Positions 27,101-35,696 of a stretch of 64,000 nucleotides of DNA are shown one piece after another (within the stretch, counting starts at the first letter, position 1; each line of letters starts with the position of its first letter). Where the stretch lies: contig JAFXTB010000171.1 of NCBI GenBank assembly GCA_017525225.1, positions 1 through 64,000 of the forward strand, written 5' to 3'. The position numbers were made by a program, and so were the translations under genes. The DNA comes from Kiritimatiellia bacterium (GTDB lineage: Bacteria; Verrucomicrobiota; Kiritimatiellia; RFP12; UBA1067). The notes under the pieces were generated by a model. The model had not been told where the DNA came from. It saw only the letters and a program-made list of their open reading frames with translations, and made no database searches.

Positions 27101-28453
27101 CACGACACGCGCGTTGGCGGGGAGCGTCATCACGGACGCCGCCGCCACCACACCCGTCCCGCAGATAGTCATCGACTTGATGTTCGCAGGCACCGTGGCG
27201 TTGAGCGTGCCGCCGGCCACGGTGAAGTCGTTCTGCCCGGAAAGAGCGATCCCTATGGAGAACGTGCCGTTGCTGACCACGACCGGACCGGTGAACTGCT
27301 TTGTATGGCCACCCAGGACAAGCGACCCCGTGCCCGTCTTGATAATTCCACCCGCGCCGGGGGCATGGTTGCCGAACGTGCATGTGAAGGAATCCAGTAC
27401 GTTGAACTCCACGGTTCCTTCAATGTTCAGCGGGCTGCCTGTAGAGATCGTCATGTCGCCGAAAGCCCCGATCAGCGCATTGCTCGCCGTCATCGAACCC
27501 GCGCCCGCATACAATGTAAGCTTGCTGCCCAGCCACAGCTCTCCGCCCAGCAGCTCGTATGCTCCATTCCCGATATTCGTCTTGCTGTCCCAAAGATTGA
27601 CGGTATTCCACTTCGCCTGGCCACCGGTCTGGTGGACGACACCAGTGCCGTAGAACGATACGTAGAAGGTCTTGGTCTGTCCATCGATCACGCCGCCGGA
27701 TATGTCGACCAGACCGTATGAACCATGGCCATGCGCATTCAGGAAGCATCCTGCACTCCCGAAATTGGTGGCTACGAGAGTGCCGCCCCGCATGTCGATG
27801 ATAGAGCGTGAGCCGTCACCAAACGCCGGCTCCCAGTCGCTCACCACCTTGCTGCCGACCAGCGGGTTGGCTATGCACCCTTCCTCCATCACGAACCTAG
27901 CGATAGGCTTTGATGGATCGGAGCTGGTACGAAGCGACATTCCCTGCATGTTGCCGGTAGACGCCAGCGTTACAAGCCCCTCCTCATGCAGGAAGTTCCG
28001 TGCAGCATTGCCATAGCCCTTCAGAATAGCGGTAATGCGCCATTCGCCCGCACCGGACTTGTAGAGAGCGGGATATCCGGCCACCACGTTGCAGGCGGTA
28101 TCCAGCAAGGCCTGTTCGCCGACAGCCACCCTGGTTATGACGCTCAGCTGGCTGCCGGTGAAGGTGAGCTTGTTGGTGGCGCCAGCCGTGACAGCCGGGA
28201 TGTAGACTATCTCGGAGACCTCCTGCGCAGAACCGAGGTTCACGGTCTTGTCGCCGGTGATCACGGAGAAGTCGGCGATGTCGCCACTTCCCGGCTTGCT
28301 GCCTCCGACCCAGTTGGCGCCGGTCTTCCATTCGCCGCCGACATCCTCCTTCCAGTAGTATGTGTCGGCGGGGAGCATGCCGGCCGCCATCAGCATGATC
28401 GCTGCCAGGCATTGCCTCATCGAACGAACGAGGGATGATTCCGGTGTTTTCAT
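24164..28453 (-). CDS. giant secreted autotransporter-associated beta-strand repeat protein
   Basis: The 1429-residue protein has a signal peptide (MRQCLAAIMLMAAGMLPAD after the start MKTPESSLVRS). It is built of beta-solenoid repeats of the PATR type, such as GAGSMTASNALIGAFGDMTI, GTGSLVLGGHTKQFTGPVVV and LKKTGKGTMTVSSTGSLMTG. Two related blocks of about 370 residues can be aligned, each opening with a WSS-GNW motif and containing LYKRGKGTLV or MYKRGRGTLV followed by a YLYV(Q/E)EGR or YLYVESGR line. No C-terminal beta-barrel translocator is visible. The C terminus ends in TTLYFK. AGGA before the ATG at 28453 supports the start. It is likely a surface or sheath protein co-expressed with glycosidases. 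Confidence 0.85.
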   Translation of the reverse strand: MKTPESSLVRSMRQCLAAIMLMAAGMLPADTYYWKEDVGGEWKTGANWVGGSKPGSGDIADFSVITGDKTVNLGSAQEVSEIVYIPAVTAGATNKLTFTGSQLSVITRVAVGEQALLDTACNVVAGYPALYKSGAGEWRITAILKGYGNAARNFLHEEGLVTLASTGNMQGMSLRTSSDPSKPIARFVMEEGCIANPLVGSKVVSDWEPAFGDGSRSIIDMRGGTLVATNFGSAGCFLNAHGHGSYGLVDISGGVIDGQTKTFYVSFYGTGVVHQTGGQAKWNTVNLWDSKTNIGNGAYELLGGELWLGSKLTLYAGAGSMTASNALIGAFGDMTISTGSPLNIEGTVEFNVLDSFTCTFGNHAPGAGGIIKTGTGSLVLGGHTKQFTGPVVVSNGTFSIGIALSGQNDFTVAGGTLNATVPANIKSMTICGTGVVAAASVMTLPANARVVTVRDNGVLDMSNGFGFTDDTVLVIEDDGKVRIPSGMVRSLRNVTFGGVAVADGAYVSGVGSFVTGGGTLLVGTMAWSGLADDGLWSSPGNWQAGISPLGQSVGIDLSAASGEITQDGGVVVSSLSYDAAGDAMLTNRAATAMHFAEGAVITVGEGDTLALAGPVVIDGATLYKRGKGTLVFCGGVSTAVVNSGPYAYLYVQEGRCEIDCAMSSVSIVTAQLGSIRDEGVAETVFLDNAVYNGTTYVAGPNRTTEAFPNPGCGIYTQLGGTVTPASSWGTAMQLCDAPSGQSVATGTYHLVSGTLNFSNKTLTMGSSPSVGIFRQDGGTSLIGNVNYGVGWLELNGGTMSLAGAAASSYTFRLSGGTFTTHASALVVPVAWSLLGNTTFDVPANSSITFNGSPTGEGSFTKAGAGALSIPVAHSNDVTVVAGTLQLPGALVGDIVVSNGATLHLTGTSTATGLTYGDTQMQAGLLYTSNNCAFITGEGSLAVGEVVLGRWTGEASDGQWSSSGNWVNGVLPSGSNADADLSLAAGTLQFDLASHTLRSLTYAPTAVDGVLTNSSPAESSNTLNIFNGGEVFVEEGRTLVLDHLVHLDGGGSKMYKRGRGTLVLRRGMSGTASRDNYLYVESGRVITEGSVENVMLVPSAPDRSDPDHTPEFVIRGENASVGGTTALYAMNSSATDPGNGRFRQEGGVVEPNHSYGVHGILGFAAAAATAGGTGTYHLVNGTLRIKANKSLEIRRNKGYGVFIQDGGLFECNGTFATSTGNGEIFLNGGRMRLNAMSGNRAFTFTGGVFNPLATAFSFTAYFNLAGVGEIEVDEGKTMTFTLDNPLRGAGLLKKTGKGTMTVSSTGSLMTGSASVDAGTLEISGRLRNVTNVTVAADATLSVACNASAPAVSATTALKVDAGGRVALGGTGTLSIDSLMLDGMPQRGRGRRYGSSDHAGEVDVVDDVHFSGTGVLVVTGRTLLGTTLYFK

Positions 28454-28482
28454 GGTTCTGTCCTTCCTTTGCAATGTGTTCA

Positions 28483-29451
28483 TTAGACCGCTTTCACCTT
28501 CACGCACACCTTGCGATAGCCTTTCGGCGGCGTGGCGGCGATCGTGCAGCCCGGACGGTGCCCGCCGTACGGCGGGAAGAACGCCACGAATTCCCCGACC
28601 TTGAGCGAAAGCGGCTCGCACCTCGCCTTGTATAGCACGTAGTCGTCCTTCTCGTCGAACGGCAGCGACAGCTCGCGCTTAGTCATGGTGAAGGTGCCTA
28701 TCGTCTCCTCGCCGCAGATCGGGGCGTGTATGTCGATGTACCTGCGGTGGGCCTCGGCCTTGCCGTCGTCGCCGAACGGTGTCAGCGTCGGCGAGGAGAT
28801 GTTGGCGAACACGTTCTCGCCGTCGATCACGACCTTGCCGTCAGGAAGCGAGGCGAGGTCCGTCTCGCGGAGGAACGCGAACGCCTTCGGGAAATGCGGA
28901 TTCATGAACTCGAAGCGCCTCGAATCGGCGATGCGGTTCGTCAGGAACGGCGGAACAACATCGAGGTTCGTACGGATGAGGTCCGGTCCCCTCTTCGCCA
29001 GCAGCTCCTCGTATTTCCTGCGGCATAGCTCACGGTCCGTGTAGATCCATTCGTCGCAGACGGGTTCCGTACGGCTTTCCAGATCGTACACCTCCCAGAA
29101 TCCGGCGGCGGACAGCACGCGCAGGCACCATCCGGGGCAGTGGTCGCAATAGACCGGGCTCGCGCCGCCGTCGGAATCGAGCGCCTTCGAGAGCGACGGG
29201 CATTTGTTCATGCGCAGCCGCAGGTAGTCAGGCTTCAGGTCGAGGTCCAGATCGCAGTTCTCCTCCACCCGGATGCGGCAGTAGTAGGTGTAGACTCCCT
29301 TGAGCCCTTCGCGGCGGTACTGGTCGAGCGTGAAGTTGCCCTGCCGCGCCGCTACACGGGCATAGTAGCGGTCGAGCGCCTGCGGATCCTGCTTCGCGAG
29401 GAACTTGAACATCTCGTTGTAGAACATCACGAAATGGTCTGAAGGCATCAT
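28483..29451 (-). CDS. ATC-hydrolase-like domain fused to YhcH/YjgK/YiaL domain
   Basis: The 322-residue protein has two parts. The N-terminal 190 residues resemble the L-2-amino-thiazoline-4-carboxylic acid hydrolase family, with a Cys-rich core around NKCPSLSKALDSDGG and VYCDHCPGWCLRVL. The C-terminal 130 residues are a YhcH/YjgK/YiaL (TabA-like) cupin (FPKAFAFLRETDLASLPDGK, DGENVFANISS, VGEFVAFFPPYGGHRPGC), a family linked to sialic acid and uronate catabolism. There is no signal peptide. The start overlaps the upstream gene's stop as ATGA. The catalysed reaction cannot be inferred; the fusion suggests a sugar-linked function. Confidence 0.7.
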   Translation of the reverse strand: MMPSDHFVMFYNEMFKFLAKQDPQALDRYYARVAARQGNFTLDQYRREGLKGVYTYYCRIRVEENCDLDLDLKPDYLRLRMNKCPSLSKALDSDGGASPVYCDHCPGWCLRVLSAAGFWEVYDLESRTEPVCDEWIYTDRELCRRKYEELLAKRGPDLIRTNLDVVPPFLTNRIADSRRFEFMNPHFPKAFAFLRETDLASLPDGKVVIDGENVFANISSPTLTPFGDDGKAEAHRRYIDIHAPICGEETIGTFTMTKRELSLPFDEKDDYVLYKARCEPLSLKVGEFVAFFPPYGGHRPGCTIAATPPKGYRKVCVKVKAV

Positions 29452-29984
29452 GACGCGGCCTCCTTCCTCCTACGCAGGACCTGGCGGCACGAGAAGCCGC
29501 CCGTCTCCTCCAGGACGATCTCGAACGGCGAGCCCTTGCAGAACGCATCGTTCATGATGCGCGTGGCCCAGCACGTGCGTTTGCCGCCGGGTATGCCGCG
29601 CTTCTCGAGATGGCGGAGGGCGGGACATTCATTGACGGTCAGCGTGGCCGTCCCGTCCGCATTCTCCTCGAGCCTGAACGCGCCCTTCTCGCGTCCCAGA
29701 TAGTACCGCCACCATTCGATGAGCTCGGAGGTGTCGCCCGCCACGAGCTTTCGATGCATCTGCCGGTAGACCTCGGTGCCGGTGCTTTCAAGGACCTCGC
29801 GCGCCGCCGCCTCGCCGTATTCGTCGATGAGGTAGTTCACGCCGTCGAGGAACGACGCATGGAAGTCCTTGTGCACCTCGCCCTTGCTGACGTAGCGCAT
29901 AGTGCCACCGGCTGCCCACGCGCATGGCGCGGCTGCCGCGCAGCCCGCCATCGCCGACAACCTTATGAAATCCCTTCTGTCCAC
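29448..29984 (-). CDS. Tat-exported ATC-hydrolase-like protein
   Basis: The 178-residue protein starts with a Tat-type signal (MDRRDFIRLSAMAGCAAAA). The rest matches the first part of the next gene's product: NECPALRHLEKRGIPGG and a Cys-containing tail GGFSCRQVLRR parallel the CPSL and CxxCPGWCLRVL segments there. The GTG start at 29984 is preceded by AAAGGAGG. The two genes overlap as ATGA and appear to be a tandem pair with one exported and one cytosolic copy. Assignment to the ATC-hydrolase family is tentative. It is an internal gene of the operon led by the beta-helix protein. Confidence 0.6.
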   Translation of the reverse strand: MDRRDFIRLSAMAGCAAAAPCAWAAGGTMRYVSKGEVHKDFHASFLDGVNYLIDEYGEAAAREVLESTGTEVYRQMHRKLVAGDTSELIEWWRYYLGREKGAFRLEENADGTATLTVNECPALRHLEKRGIPGGKRTCWATRIMNDAFCKGSPFEIVLEETGGFSCRQVLRRRKEAAS

Positions 29985-30005
29985 GATCCCTCCTTTGAAG
30001 CCCTT

Positions 30006-33000
30006 CTACCGTCCGCGCACCGAAAACAGCCCGTTGATCGCCTTTGTGAGCGAACGCACCTCCACTGCCAGCACCTCGCCGATGCGCTTCTGCCCTTCCG
30101 GCGCGAGCAGCCTGGGCACCTCTTCACGCGGAACCGCCGCCGTGGCATCGGCCACGATCACGTTATGGCTGCCCTGCGGCAGATACGGATAGCAGAACGC
30201 GGGACCGGGAAGGAAGTGGCCGTCCTCCATCGGCGCGCCGGTCTCGCGGCAGATGCGCCCGTCGCCCGTGGCGTCGAAGACTACCATTCCGCGCACCGCG
30301 ACCTCGCGACCGTCCTCCATCCGCACCACCACGCCCGTGACGAACCCGGCGCGGCCGCGCTCGACCCGGAGCACCTCGGCATTCTCCACAAGGACCATGT
30401 CCATCCTGCCGTAGATGGCGCGCGTGGCGTCGGAAAGCTTCGCGCCCGGCACCACCACCGCGCAGTTGCGGCCTCGCGGATAGGTTGTACGGGCAGTCAT
30501 GGCGGCCGCGATGGAGTCGCCCACCACCAGCAGAGGACGGTCGGCCAGGACCGGCGTGCTGCGCGGCGGCGGGAAGTTGACCCCTTCAACCTTCCTGCCG
30601 AGGCACTGGTCAAGCGGACGCGTGTCGTGCGAGATGTACGCGCAATGCGAATCCATGAACACCACGAGCCGGCGCATCTCCTCGTCGGTCAGGCGCACGC
30701 CCTTGTGCCCGGCCTTGAGCTTCGCGTAGAGGGGCGACGCGAGCGCGCCAGCCTTCCCCGGCTCAGAATACGGCTGCACGAAGTCGTCGCCCTGCACGCT
30801 CTTCGCCCACCAATCCGCGCCAACGTACCGCCGCGTGTAGTAGTGCACGAGGCCGCGCCCCACAAGCTCGATGAACGACGTGTTGAAGCAGTAGGGGTTC
30901 AACCAGATGTCGCCGGCCCGTAGGTCCGGCATCTTCGCGGGGTCGCGCTTCTCGCCGTGGCAGGCTACGCACCTGGCGTCCAGCACAGGCTGTACGAGCG
31001 TAGGATAGTTGAATGGCCTGGAGCCTTCCGGCTCGGGCTTCAGCTCCGACGGCGGACGGCGGAATGCCATCGGCGCGGCGGCGGACGCGGCGGCGGCGCG
31101 ACCGTGGCGGGATTCGTGACAGCCGTTGCAGGTGAGCCTCTCGCCGGCCTGCGCGTAGGCGACTGTGCGCATCGTCTGCACGGCGCACCCGTTCTCGTCG
31201 AGCGCCTGGAAGTACACGGGCGTCTTCACCGGCACGTTGAAGTGCGCGCTGCCGTCCAGCTCCACGGGGACCGTCCCAAGGCACTGCCTGCCGCCCATCT
31301 GGTCCACTGCGCCAAGCCGCGGATGTCCGTCCATCGGCTCCAGCTTCGGGAACACCTGCCACACCCGCAGCGCGGATATCTTCGTGCCGGGCGGGAACGG
31401 GTAGCGCGAATTGTAGACGTTCACAAGCCCGTAGGCGGCGGTCTGCGGCAGCTGCGACTCGGGGATCGCCTCCGGGCGCCTGCCGTCCGCGTCCGCAGGG
31501 CGGCCGAAGAGCGTACGATGCGGTATCACCGGCGGCATTGGCCGCGCCTTCAGCGGCATGGCGTCGGCGCAGGAGATCGTTGGATGCTCGAAGATGCATA
31601 TCTTGTTGCCGAACGCGTCGAGGAGCGTGAGGCGGTACTTGCGCCGCTGGTAGTCGATGAGGCGCGAATACTGGTCGTTAGCGCCGCCGTCGTACGTGCA
31701 GATGTAGTATTTCTCGGAAAGCGGCCAGGGCGCGCCGTAGCAGCCAGACGGCCTGAGCGGCCAGCGCACGAGCTTCTCCGATTCAGGCAGGAGCTCGTCC
31801 GGCGTGAGACGCTTCACCTGGCTCATCTCGCCGTCGTCCGGGACCGATGGATCCAGCAGCACAAGCGAGCCTCGGTCGGGGGTGTGGTGGCCGCCCGATA
31901 CCCCCACGTACCTGCGCGAGCCGGGGATGGCGCGGATGGACTGCACGAGATGCGGCGCGCGCCGCTGGCTCTTGCGCGTATTGCCGTTGAGCTCGCGCGG
32001 GTCGCGTCCGTCCGGATACGTTATCCACGCATGGTGCGCCTGGTTGAAACCACGGTCGGTGTAGTCCCAGCGCGTGTATACGACCATGCCGTCGTTGTCC
32101 ACTGAAGGTTCCCACTCGTTCGTCTCGTGGGGCGAGAGGCATACCATGTCCGTGCCGTCGGGGAACATCGAATGCAGCGTGAAGTTCGGCACCTCGCGCA
32201 TGTGGCAGCGGCCGTATCCGCCGCGTCTCTCGGACACGAACATGATGCGTCCGTTCGGCAGCCAGCACGGGAAGAGGTCGTTGACGCCGCCCCATGTCAG
32301 CATCTCCAGGTGCGATCCGTCCGCGCGCATCTTCATGATGTGGAAGGTAGTCTTCTCGTCCCATTCGCGCGTACGGTGCTCGCCGGGCGTCCAGCAGAAG
32401 AGTATCTCCTTGCCGTCCCAGCTCACGTCGGGCGCGAGAAAGCCGCCTTCTGCGGTGATCTTGAGGTTGTTCCACTGCGGGTTCGCGGAATGTATCACCG
32501 TGCCCGCCGGCGCCATCTCCACGAGCCTTGGCTCGTCGCCGAACGGATCCTCGAGCGTCCACAGTCCGTTGCCGTGCGTCGAACCCTTGAGCGTCGCATG
32601 GAAGCCGAAGTACTGGTCGCACATGTGCGTGCCCCAGACCTTCTCCTCGGCGGTGGGCGTCTCGCGCGTGATGAAAAGGAGCTTGTCGATGTCCTTCAGC
32701 AGCGGATTGGAGAAGGCGATCCTGCGCCTGAGGCGCATGGCGCGCTCGAAGAGGGCGAACCGGGCATCCTCGTCCGCCACGGGCACGGCCTTCGCCTCCG
32801 ACTCCAGCGCCGCGATCGACGAGCGGAGCGTCGCGAACGCGGCGGCGTCCCCTTCCTTCTCGACCACGCCCGCCAGATCGTCGGCAAGAGCGCGCGTACG
32901 CCTGAGCAGCACGTCGAGCGGATCGCGGTCCTGCGGCCAGATGAGGGCATGCTCGTTCACCACCTCTTCCGCCGGAGGCTGGAAGAACGGCACGTTGGTG

Positions 33001-33203
33001 TTACCGTTGATGTCGCGCTCCTCGCGCGGCTGGGCATGGTAGCGTATGTCGCGCTCGAGCAGACGGAAGGTATCCAGCGTCTCCATCCGCTGCCGCACCG
33101 TCCTCGAAGGCGGCTCAGGAAACACCCGTTCCGCGGCAACCGCCGCGAATGCCGCGGAAACGGCGACCGAAAGTGCAAGGGAGAGGCAGTCTGTATGATT
33201 CAT
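30006..33203 (-). CDS. HzsA-like PD40/c-type heme protein with truncated FAD-oxidoreductase tail
   Basis: The 1065-residue exported protein has a signal peptide (LALSVAVSAAFAAVAAER). Residues about 200-640 are PD40/WD40-like beta-propeller repeats with ISCADAMPL and VWQVFPKLEP as in hydrazine-synthase-alpha-related (HzsA) proteins. Two CxxCH heme motifs occur near residues 691 (CNGCHES) and 746 (CVACHGE). From about 884 to the end lies a partial FAD-dependent oxidoreductase domain (VVGDSIAAAM, FDATGDGRICRETGAPM) lacking a normal dinucleotide-binding start. PVC genomes have many HzsA-like proteins without anammox; function is unknown. It lies 25 nt after the beta-helix gene. Confidence 0.75.
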   Translation of the reverse strand: MNHTDCLSLALSVAVSAAFAAVAAERVFPEPPSRTVRQRMETLDTFRLLERDIRYHAQPREERDINGNTNVPFFQPPAEEVVNEHALIWPQDRDPLDVLLRRTRALADDLAGVVEKEGDAAAFATLRSSIAALESEAKAVPVADEDARFALFERAMRLRRRIAFSNPLLKDIDKLLFITRETPTAEEKVWGTHMCDQYFGFHATLKGSTHGNGLWTLEDPFGDEPRLVEMAPAGTVIHSANPQWNNLKITAEGGFLAPDVSWDGKEILFCWTPGEHRTREWDEKTTFHIMKMRADGSHLEMLTWGGVNDLFPCWLPNGRIMFVSERRGGYGRCHMREVPNFTLHSMFPDGTDMVCLSPHETNEWEPSVDNDGMVVYTRWDYTDRGFNQAHHAWITYPDGRDPRELNGNTRKSQRRAPHLVQSIRAIPGSRRYVGVSGGHHTPDRGSLVLLDPSVPDDGEMSQVKRLTPDELLPESEKLVRWPLRPSGCYGAPWPLSEKYYICTYDGGANDQYSRLIDYQRRKYRLTLLDAFGNKICIFEHPTISCADAMPLKARPMPPVIPHRTLFGRPADADGRRPEAIPESQLPQTAAYGLVNVYNSRYPFPPGTKISALRVWQVFPKLEPMDGHPRLGAVDQMGGRQCLGTVPVELDGSAHFNVPVKTPVYFQALDENGCAVQTMRTVAYAQAGERLTCNGCHESRHGRAAAASAAAPMAFRRPPSELKPEPEGSRPFNYPTLVQPVLDARCVACHGEKRDPAKMPDLRAGDIWLNPYCFNTSFIELVGRGLVHYYTRRYVGADWWAKSVQGDDFVQPYSEPGKAGALASPLYAKLKAGHKGVRLTDEEMRRLVVFMDSHCAYISHDTRPLDQCLGRKVEGVNFPPPRSTPVLADRPLLVVGDSIAAAMTARTTYPRGRNCAVVVPGAKLSDATRAIYGRMDMVLVENAEVLRVERGRAGFVTGVVVRMEDGREVAVRGMVVFDATGDGRICRETGAPMEDGHFLPGPAFCYPYLPQGSHNVIVADATAAVPREEVPRLLAPEGQKRIGEVLAVEVRSLTKAINGLFSVRGR

Positions 33204-33228
33204 GGGGCTATCGCATCGCTAGCGCGGA

Positions 33229-35373
33229 TCAACGGAAGTTCAGCTGGAAGCCGGGGATGAAGTAGTACTCACAGCATCCGGCGTCGGCGGAAGCTCCACT
33301 CAACCGCCGCGACGCGTTGTTGCGCTGGATCGTGACGCCGTACTTGCCGGAGCTTGCGATGGTGTAGCCCGAGCCGAGATCCTGCGGGCCGTTGCGCTTG
33401 CCCGTCCCCATCCAGGTCTCGACAGGCGCCCTGTTGATGGCCTGCGAGTGCTCGGCAAGCCTGTAGTCGCGGTTCGCTGCGTCAAGGAAGAGTGGCTTGG
33501 ACGAGTCGGGGAAGCTGTTGCCTTCCGTGCGGGGATCGATCTCCCATGTCGTCTGCTTGCCGAATATCGAATAGTTGACGTTCGTTGTCGTAGAGTATGT
33601 ACGGCCATATATCTGCCCGTAGCCGCCCGTGTTGTTCACCACGATGCTCGACCTTACATATATGTTGGACGGCGCGGCATGCCCCCATGCACCTTCCTCG
33701 TAGCCGTGGATCATCCAGGAACTTTCTCCAATGGTGTTGTTGGCTATGGTGCAGTTCTCGAACAGCAGTTCGATGTTCGAATCATAGCGTGCACCTGTGT
33801 GCGCATATACCGATGCGGCGTTTTTCCCGAAGGAGTTGTCTGTGCAAAGGCAGTTGCGGAAACGCACCGTCCAGTGCCGGCCGGCGTTTGAATTGACCAG
33901 CCACACCCATCCACCCCATGTACAGACGGATGTGTCGTTGTCGGTGAAGTAGCAGTCTACGAAGTCGACCAGGGACTCCGCCGAGATGTTGCTGATCCAG
34001 AACAAGCCGCCATGGATGGCATTCGTCTGACGGTTGGCGCGGAACACGCAGTTGGAGACAAGGAACTTGGATGTGTCGTCATCCTTGAAGATGATCCCTA
34101 TCTTGGTCTTGCCAACGTTGCCGACGACCGCGCTGTCAACAAGCGTGCTGTTCCCCGCCATGTAGATGGCGGGCGATCCCCCTTGCCACGTATCTCCGGT
34201 ATTCCCTATGTTGCAGGTTATGAGACAGTTCCTCGCATTGCAGCGGCTGCCGAGATGAAGTCCCGTGGCATTGTTGTACTTGGTATCCGACAGGCACGCA
34301 TCGTAGTTGTTGGACGAAGTGACGTTCAAGACATCGATGTTCCTGTAGCAGTATATGGCCCCGCCATAGTGGTTGGTGCAATCGTGGACCAGGCAGTCTT
34401 CAAGGTACGCCTGGTACTTGGTTCCGTCCGCACCGTCGGCCAATCCGCTTCTGGCGTAGATTCCGGCACCAAGCCCACCGCCGGTGTGAGGCATGTCGAT
34501 CACGCACCCCGATACGACCGTATCGAACACGCCCATCCTCGGGCGCGAAGATTCGTATTTGGTGTTGTCGTCGCAGCCTACATAGATGCCTGCCCCCACC
34601 GGAAAGCAATCTCCTGCATTCATCCTGATCGCGCAGTTGCGTATGACGCAGTTCGACACCATGCCGTAGTAGTCGAAGATGCCAGCGCCGTACGCGTTTT
34701 TTCCGGCGACGCCGGTGGCGTTGGTGATGGAACAGTTCTCGATCGTGCAGCCCATAATCCGAGACCAGAATGCCGCTATTCCGGCCCCATTCGCGCTAGA
34801 GGCACCACCGTCCATGGTGATGTGGCAGTCGCGGACGATGCAGTCCACCACACGCCCCGTGGATCTAAGGAAAATGCCGGCGCCGGATGAATTCAGCGCC
34901 ACGCAGTTCGTGACGGTAAGTCCCTCGGCGGAGCTGCTCCATCCTCCGTACACCTGTATGCCCCTGCATTGTCCCTGCCCGTCCAGGACCACATCCTCCG
35001 GGTTGCCTGTCAGCGAACGGATGTGGATCTCACCGACCTTGTAGGTACCATCGTTGTCGGAAAGCCTTATTTCCTTGGTGAGCCGGTAGTATCCATTGGA
35101 GATGATAAGCGTATGCTGGCTTACGTACTCCGCGCCGGCTTCTGCCGATGCCGCGATCATCTTGGCAGGCACCAGCTCCGGTGACTTCATGGCTGTGGCC
35201 CAGCTAAGGCCGTCGTTTTCATCGTCTCCCCATGGAGCCACGTACCAAGTGGTGGCTGCGCCGACCATGCGGACCACGCCCGCCACTGCAAGCATCGCCA
35301 TCAGCATGGCTTTCGAGCCGCCATGAACCAGGCGTGCGCACCTGGACTTTCCATCGTCGCTTGTTCTTGCCAT
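33229..35373 (-). CDS. secreted right-handed beta-helix protein
   Basis: The 714-residue protein has a signal peptide with a long basic N region (MARTSDDGKSRCARLVHGG then KAMLMAMLAVAGVVRMVGA). Repeats such as VVDCIVRDCHI, MGCTIENCSITNATG, VSNCVIRNCAIRMNAG and FDTVVSGCVIDM are parallel beta-helix rungs (pectate-lyase-like/choice-of-anchor Q type). A C-terminal FLDAANRDYRLAEHSQAINR segment matches choice-of-anchor Q domains. The protein ends in GFQLNFR. AGGAG 7 nt before the ATG supports the start. It leads the operon controlled by the promoter at 35438-35466. It may bind or cleave a polysaccharide such as pectin or alginate. Confidence 0.82.
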   Translation of the reverse strand: MARTSDDGKSRCARLVHGGSKAMLMAMLAVAGVVRMVGAATTWYVAPWGDDENDGLSWATAMKSPELVPAKMIAASAEAGAEYVSQHTLIISNGYYRLTKEIRLSDNDGTYKVGEIHIRSLTGNPEDVVLDGQGQCRGIQVYGGWSSSAEGLTVTNCVALNSSGAGIFLRSTGRVVDCIVRDCHITMDGGASSANGAGIAAFWSRIMGCTIENCSITNATGVAGKNAYGAGIFDYYGMVSNCVIRNCAIRMNAGDCFPVGAGIYVGCDDNTKYESSRPRMGVFDTVVSGCVIDMPHTGGGLGAGIYARSGLADGADGTKYQAYLEDCLVHDCTNHYGGAIYCYRNIDVLNVTSSNNYDACLSDTKYNNATGLHLGSRCNARNCLITCNIGNTGDTWQGGSPAIYMAGNSTLVDSAVVGNVGKTKIGIIFKDDDTSKFLVSNCVFRANRQTNAIHGGLFWISNISAESLVDFVDCYFTDNDTSVCTWGGWVWLVNSNAGRHWTVRFRNCLCTDNSFGKNAASVYAHTGARYDSNIELLFENCTIANNTIGESSWMIHGYEEGAWGHAAPSNIYVRSSIVVNNTGGYGQIYGRTYSTTTNVNYSIFGKQTTWEIDPRTEGNSFPDSSKPLFLDAANRDYRLAEHSQAINRAPVETWMGTGKRNGPQDLGSGYTIASSGKYGVTIQRNNASRRLSGASADAGCCEYYFIPGFQLNFR

Positions 35374-35602
35374 TGTCGTACTCCTATTCCGTCCAACTTT
35401 CAAGACAACATGCAGGCAATCTTTGAAAGACGCTGACATAATACCAAATCGCCCCGCCCATTTCAAGTGGAACGACATCTGTAATATTCCCATCAACCTC
35501 CAGAAGGTGATTATCTGCCAATCGTATTATAGATTCTCAGACCTTGACACTAGCAAATCGTCGTTACACCGTATTCCGGAAAACGATAATCGCGCAGACA
35601 TG
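35374..35602. other. intergenic region with promoter, otherwise no gene seen
   Basis: This stretch holds the promoter at 35438-35466 and a second TATAAT-like box (35526-35531, minus strand) with TTGCTA at 19 nt spacing, which may be a weak upstream promoter. I see no coding sequence in it. Confidence 0.5.
35438..35466 (-). promoter_or_regulatory. promoter of the beta-helix/HzsA-like operon
   Basis: TTGAAA (35466-35461) and TATTAT (35443-35438) are separated by 17 nt, close to consensus. It drives the beta-helix gene and probably the five following genes down to 21936, which have gaps of 14-30 nt or overlap. Confidence 0.7.
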
Positions 35603-35696
35603 CTAGGCGTTCTCCCAATCGGATGATTCATCTGCGAATAGGTCGCAGTTTATCTGTCCGGCAAGTTCAGGCTGCGGTTCGGTGGTACGACTTCAT
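35603..35696 (-). pseudogene. possible remnant of an AbiEii-type toxin gene
   Basis: The antitoxin stop overlaps an ATG as TGATG and is preceded by GAGGAGG, the normal arrangement for a cotranslated toxin gene. That frame encodes only MKSYHRTAA before a stop. The next frame then reads a protein-like acidic tail, QINCDLFADESSDWENA, ending at 35603. This pattern fits a toxin gene that lost almost all of its middle. No nucleotidyltransferase motif survives, so the assignment rests on position and reading-frame shape. Confidence 0.35.
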
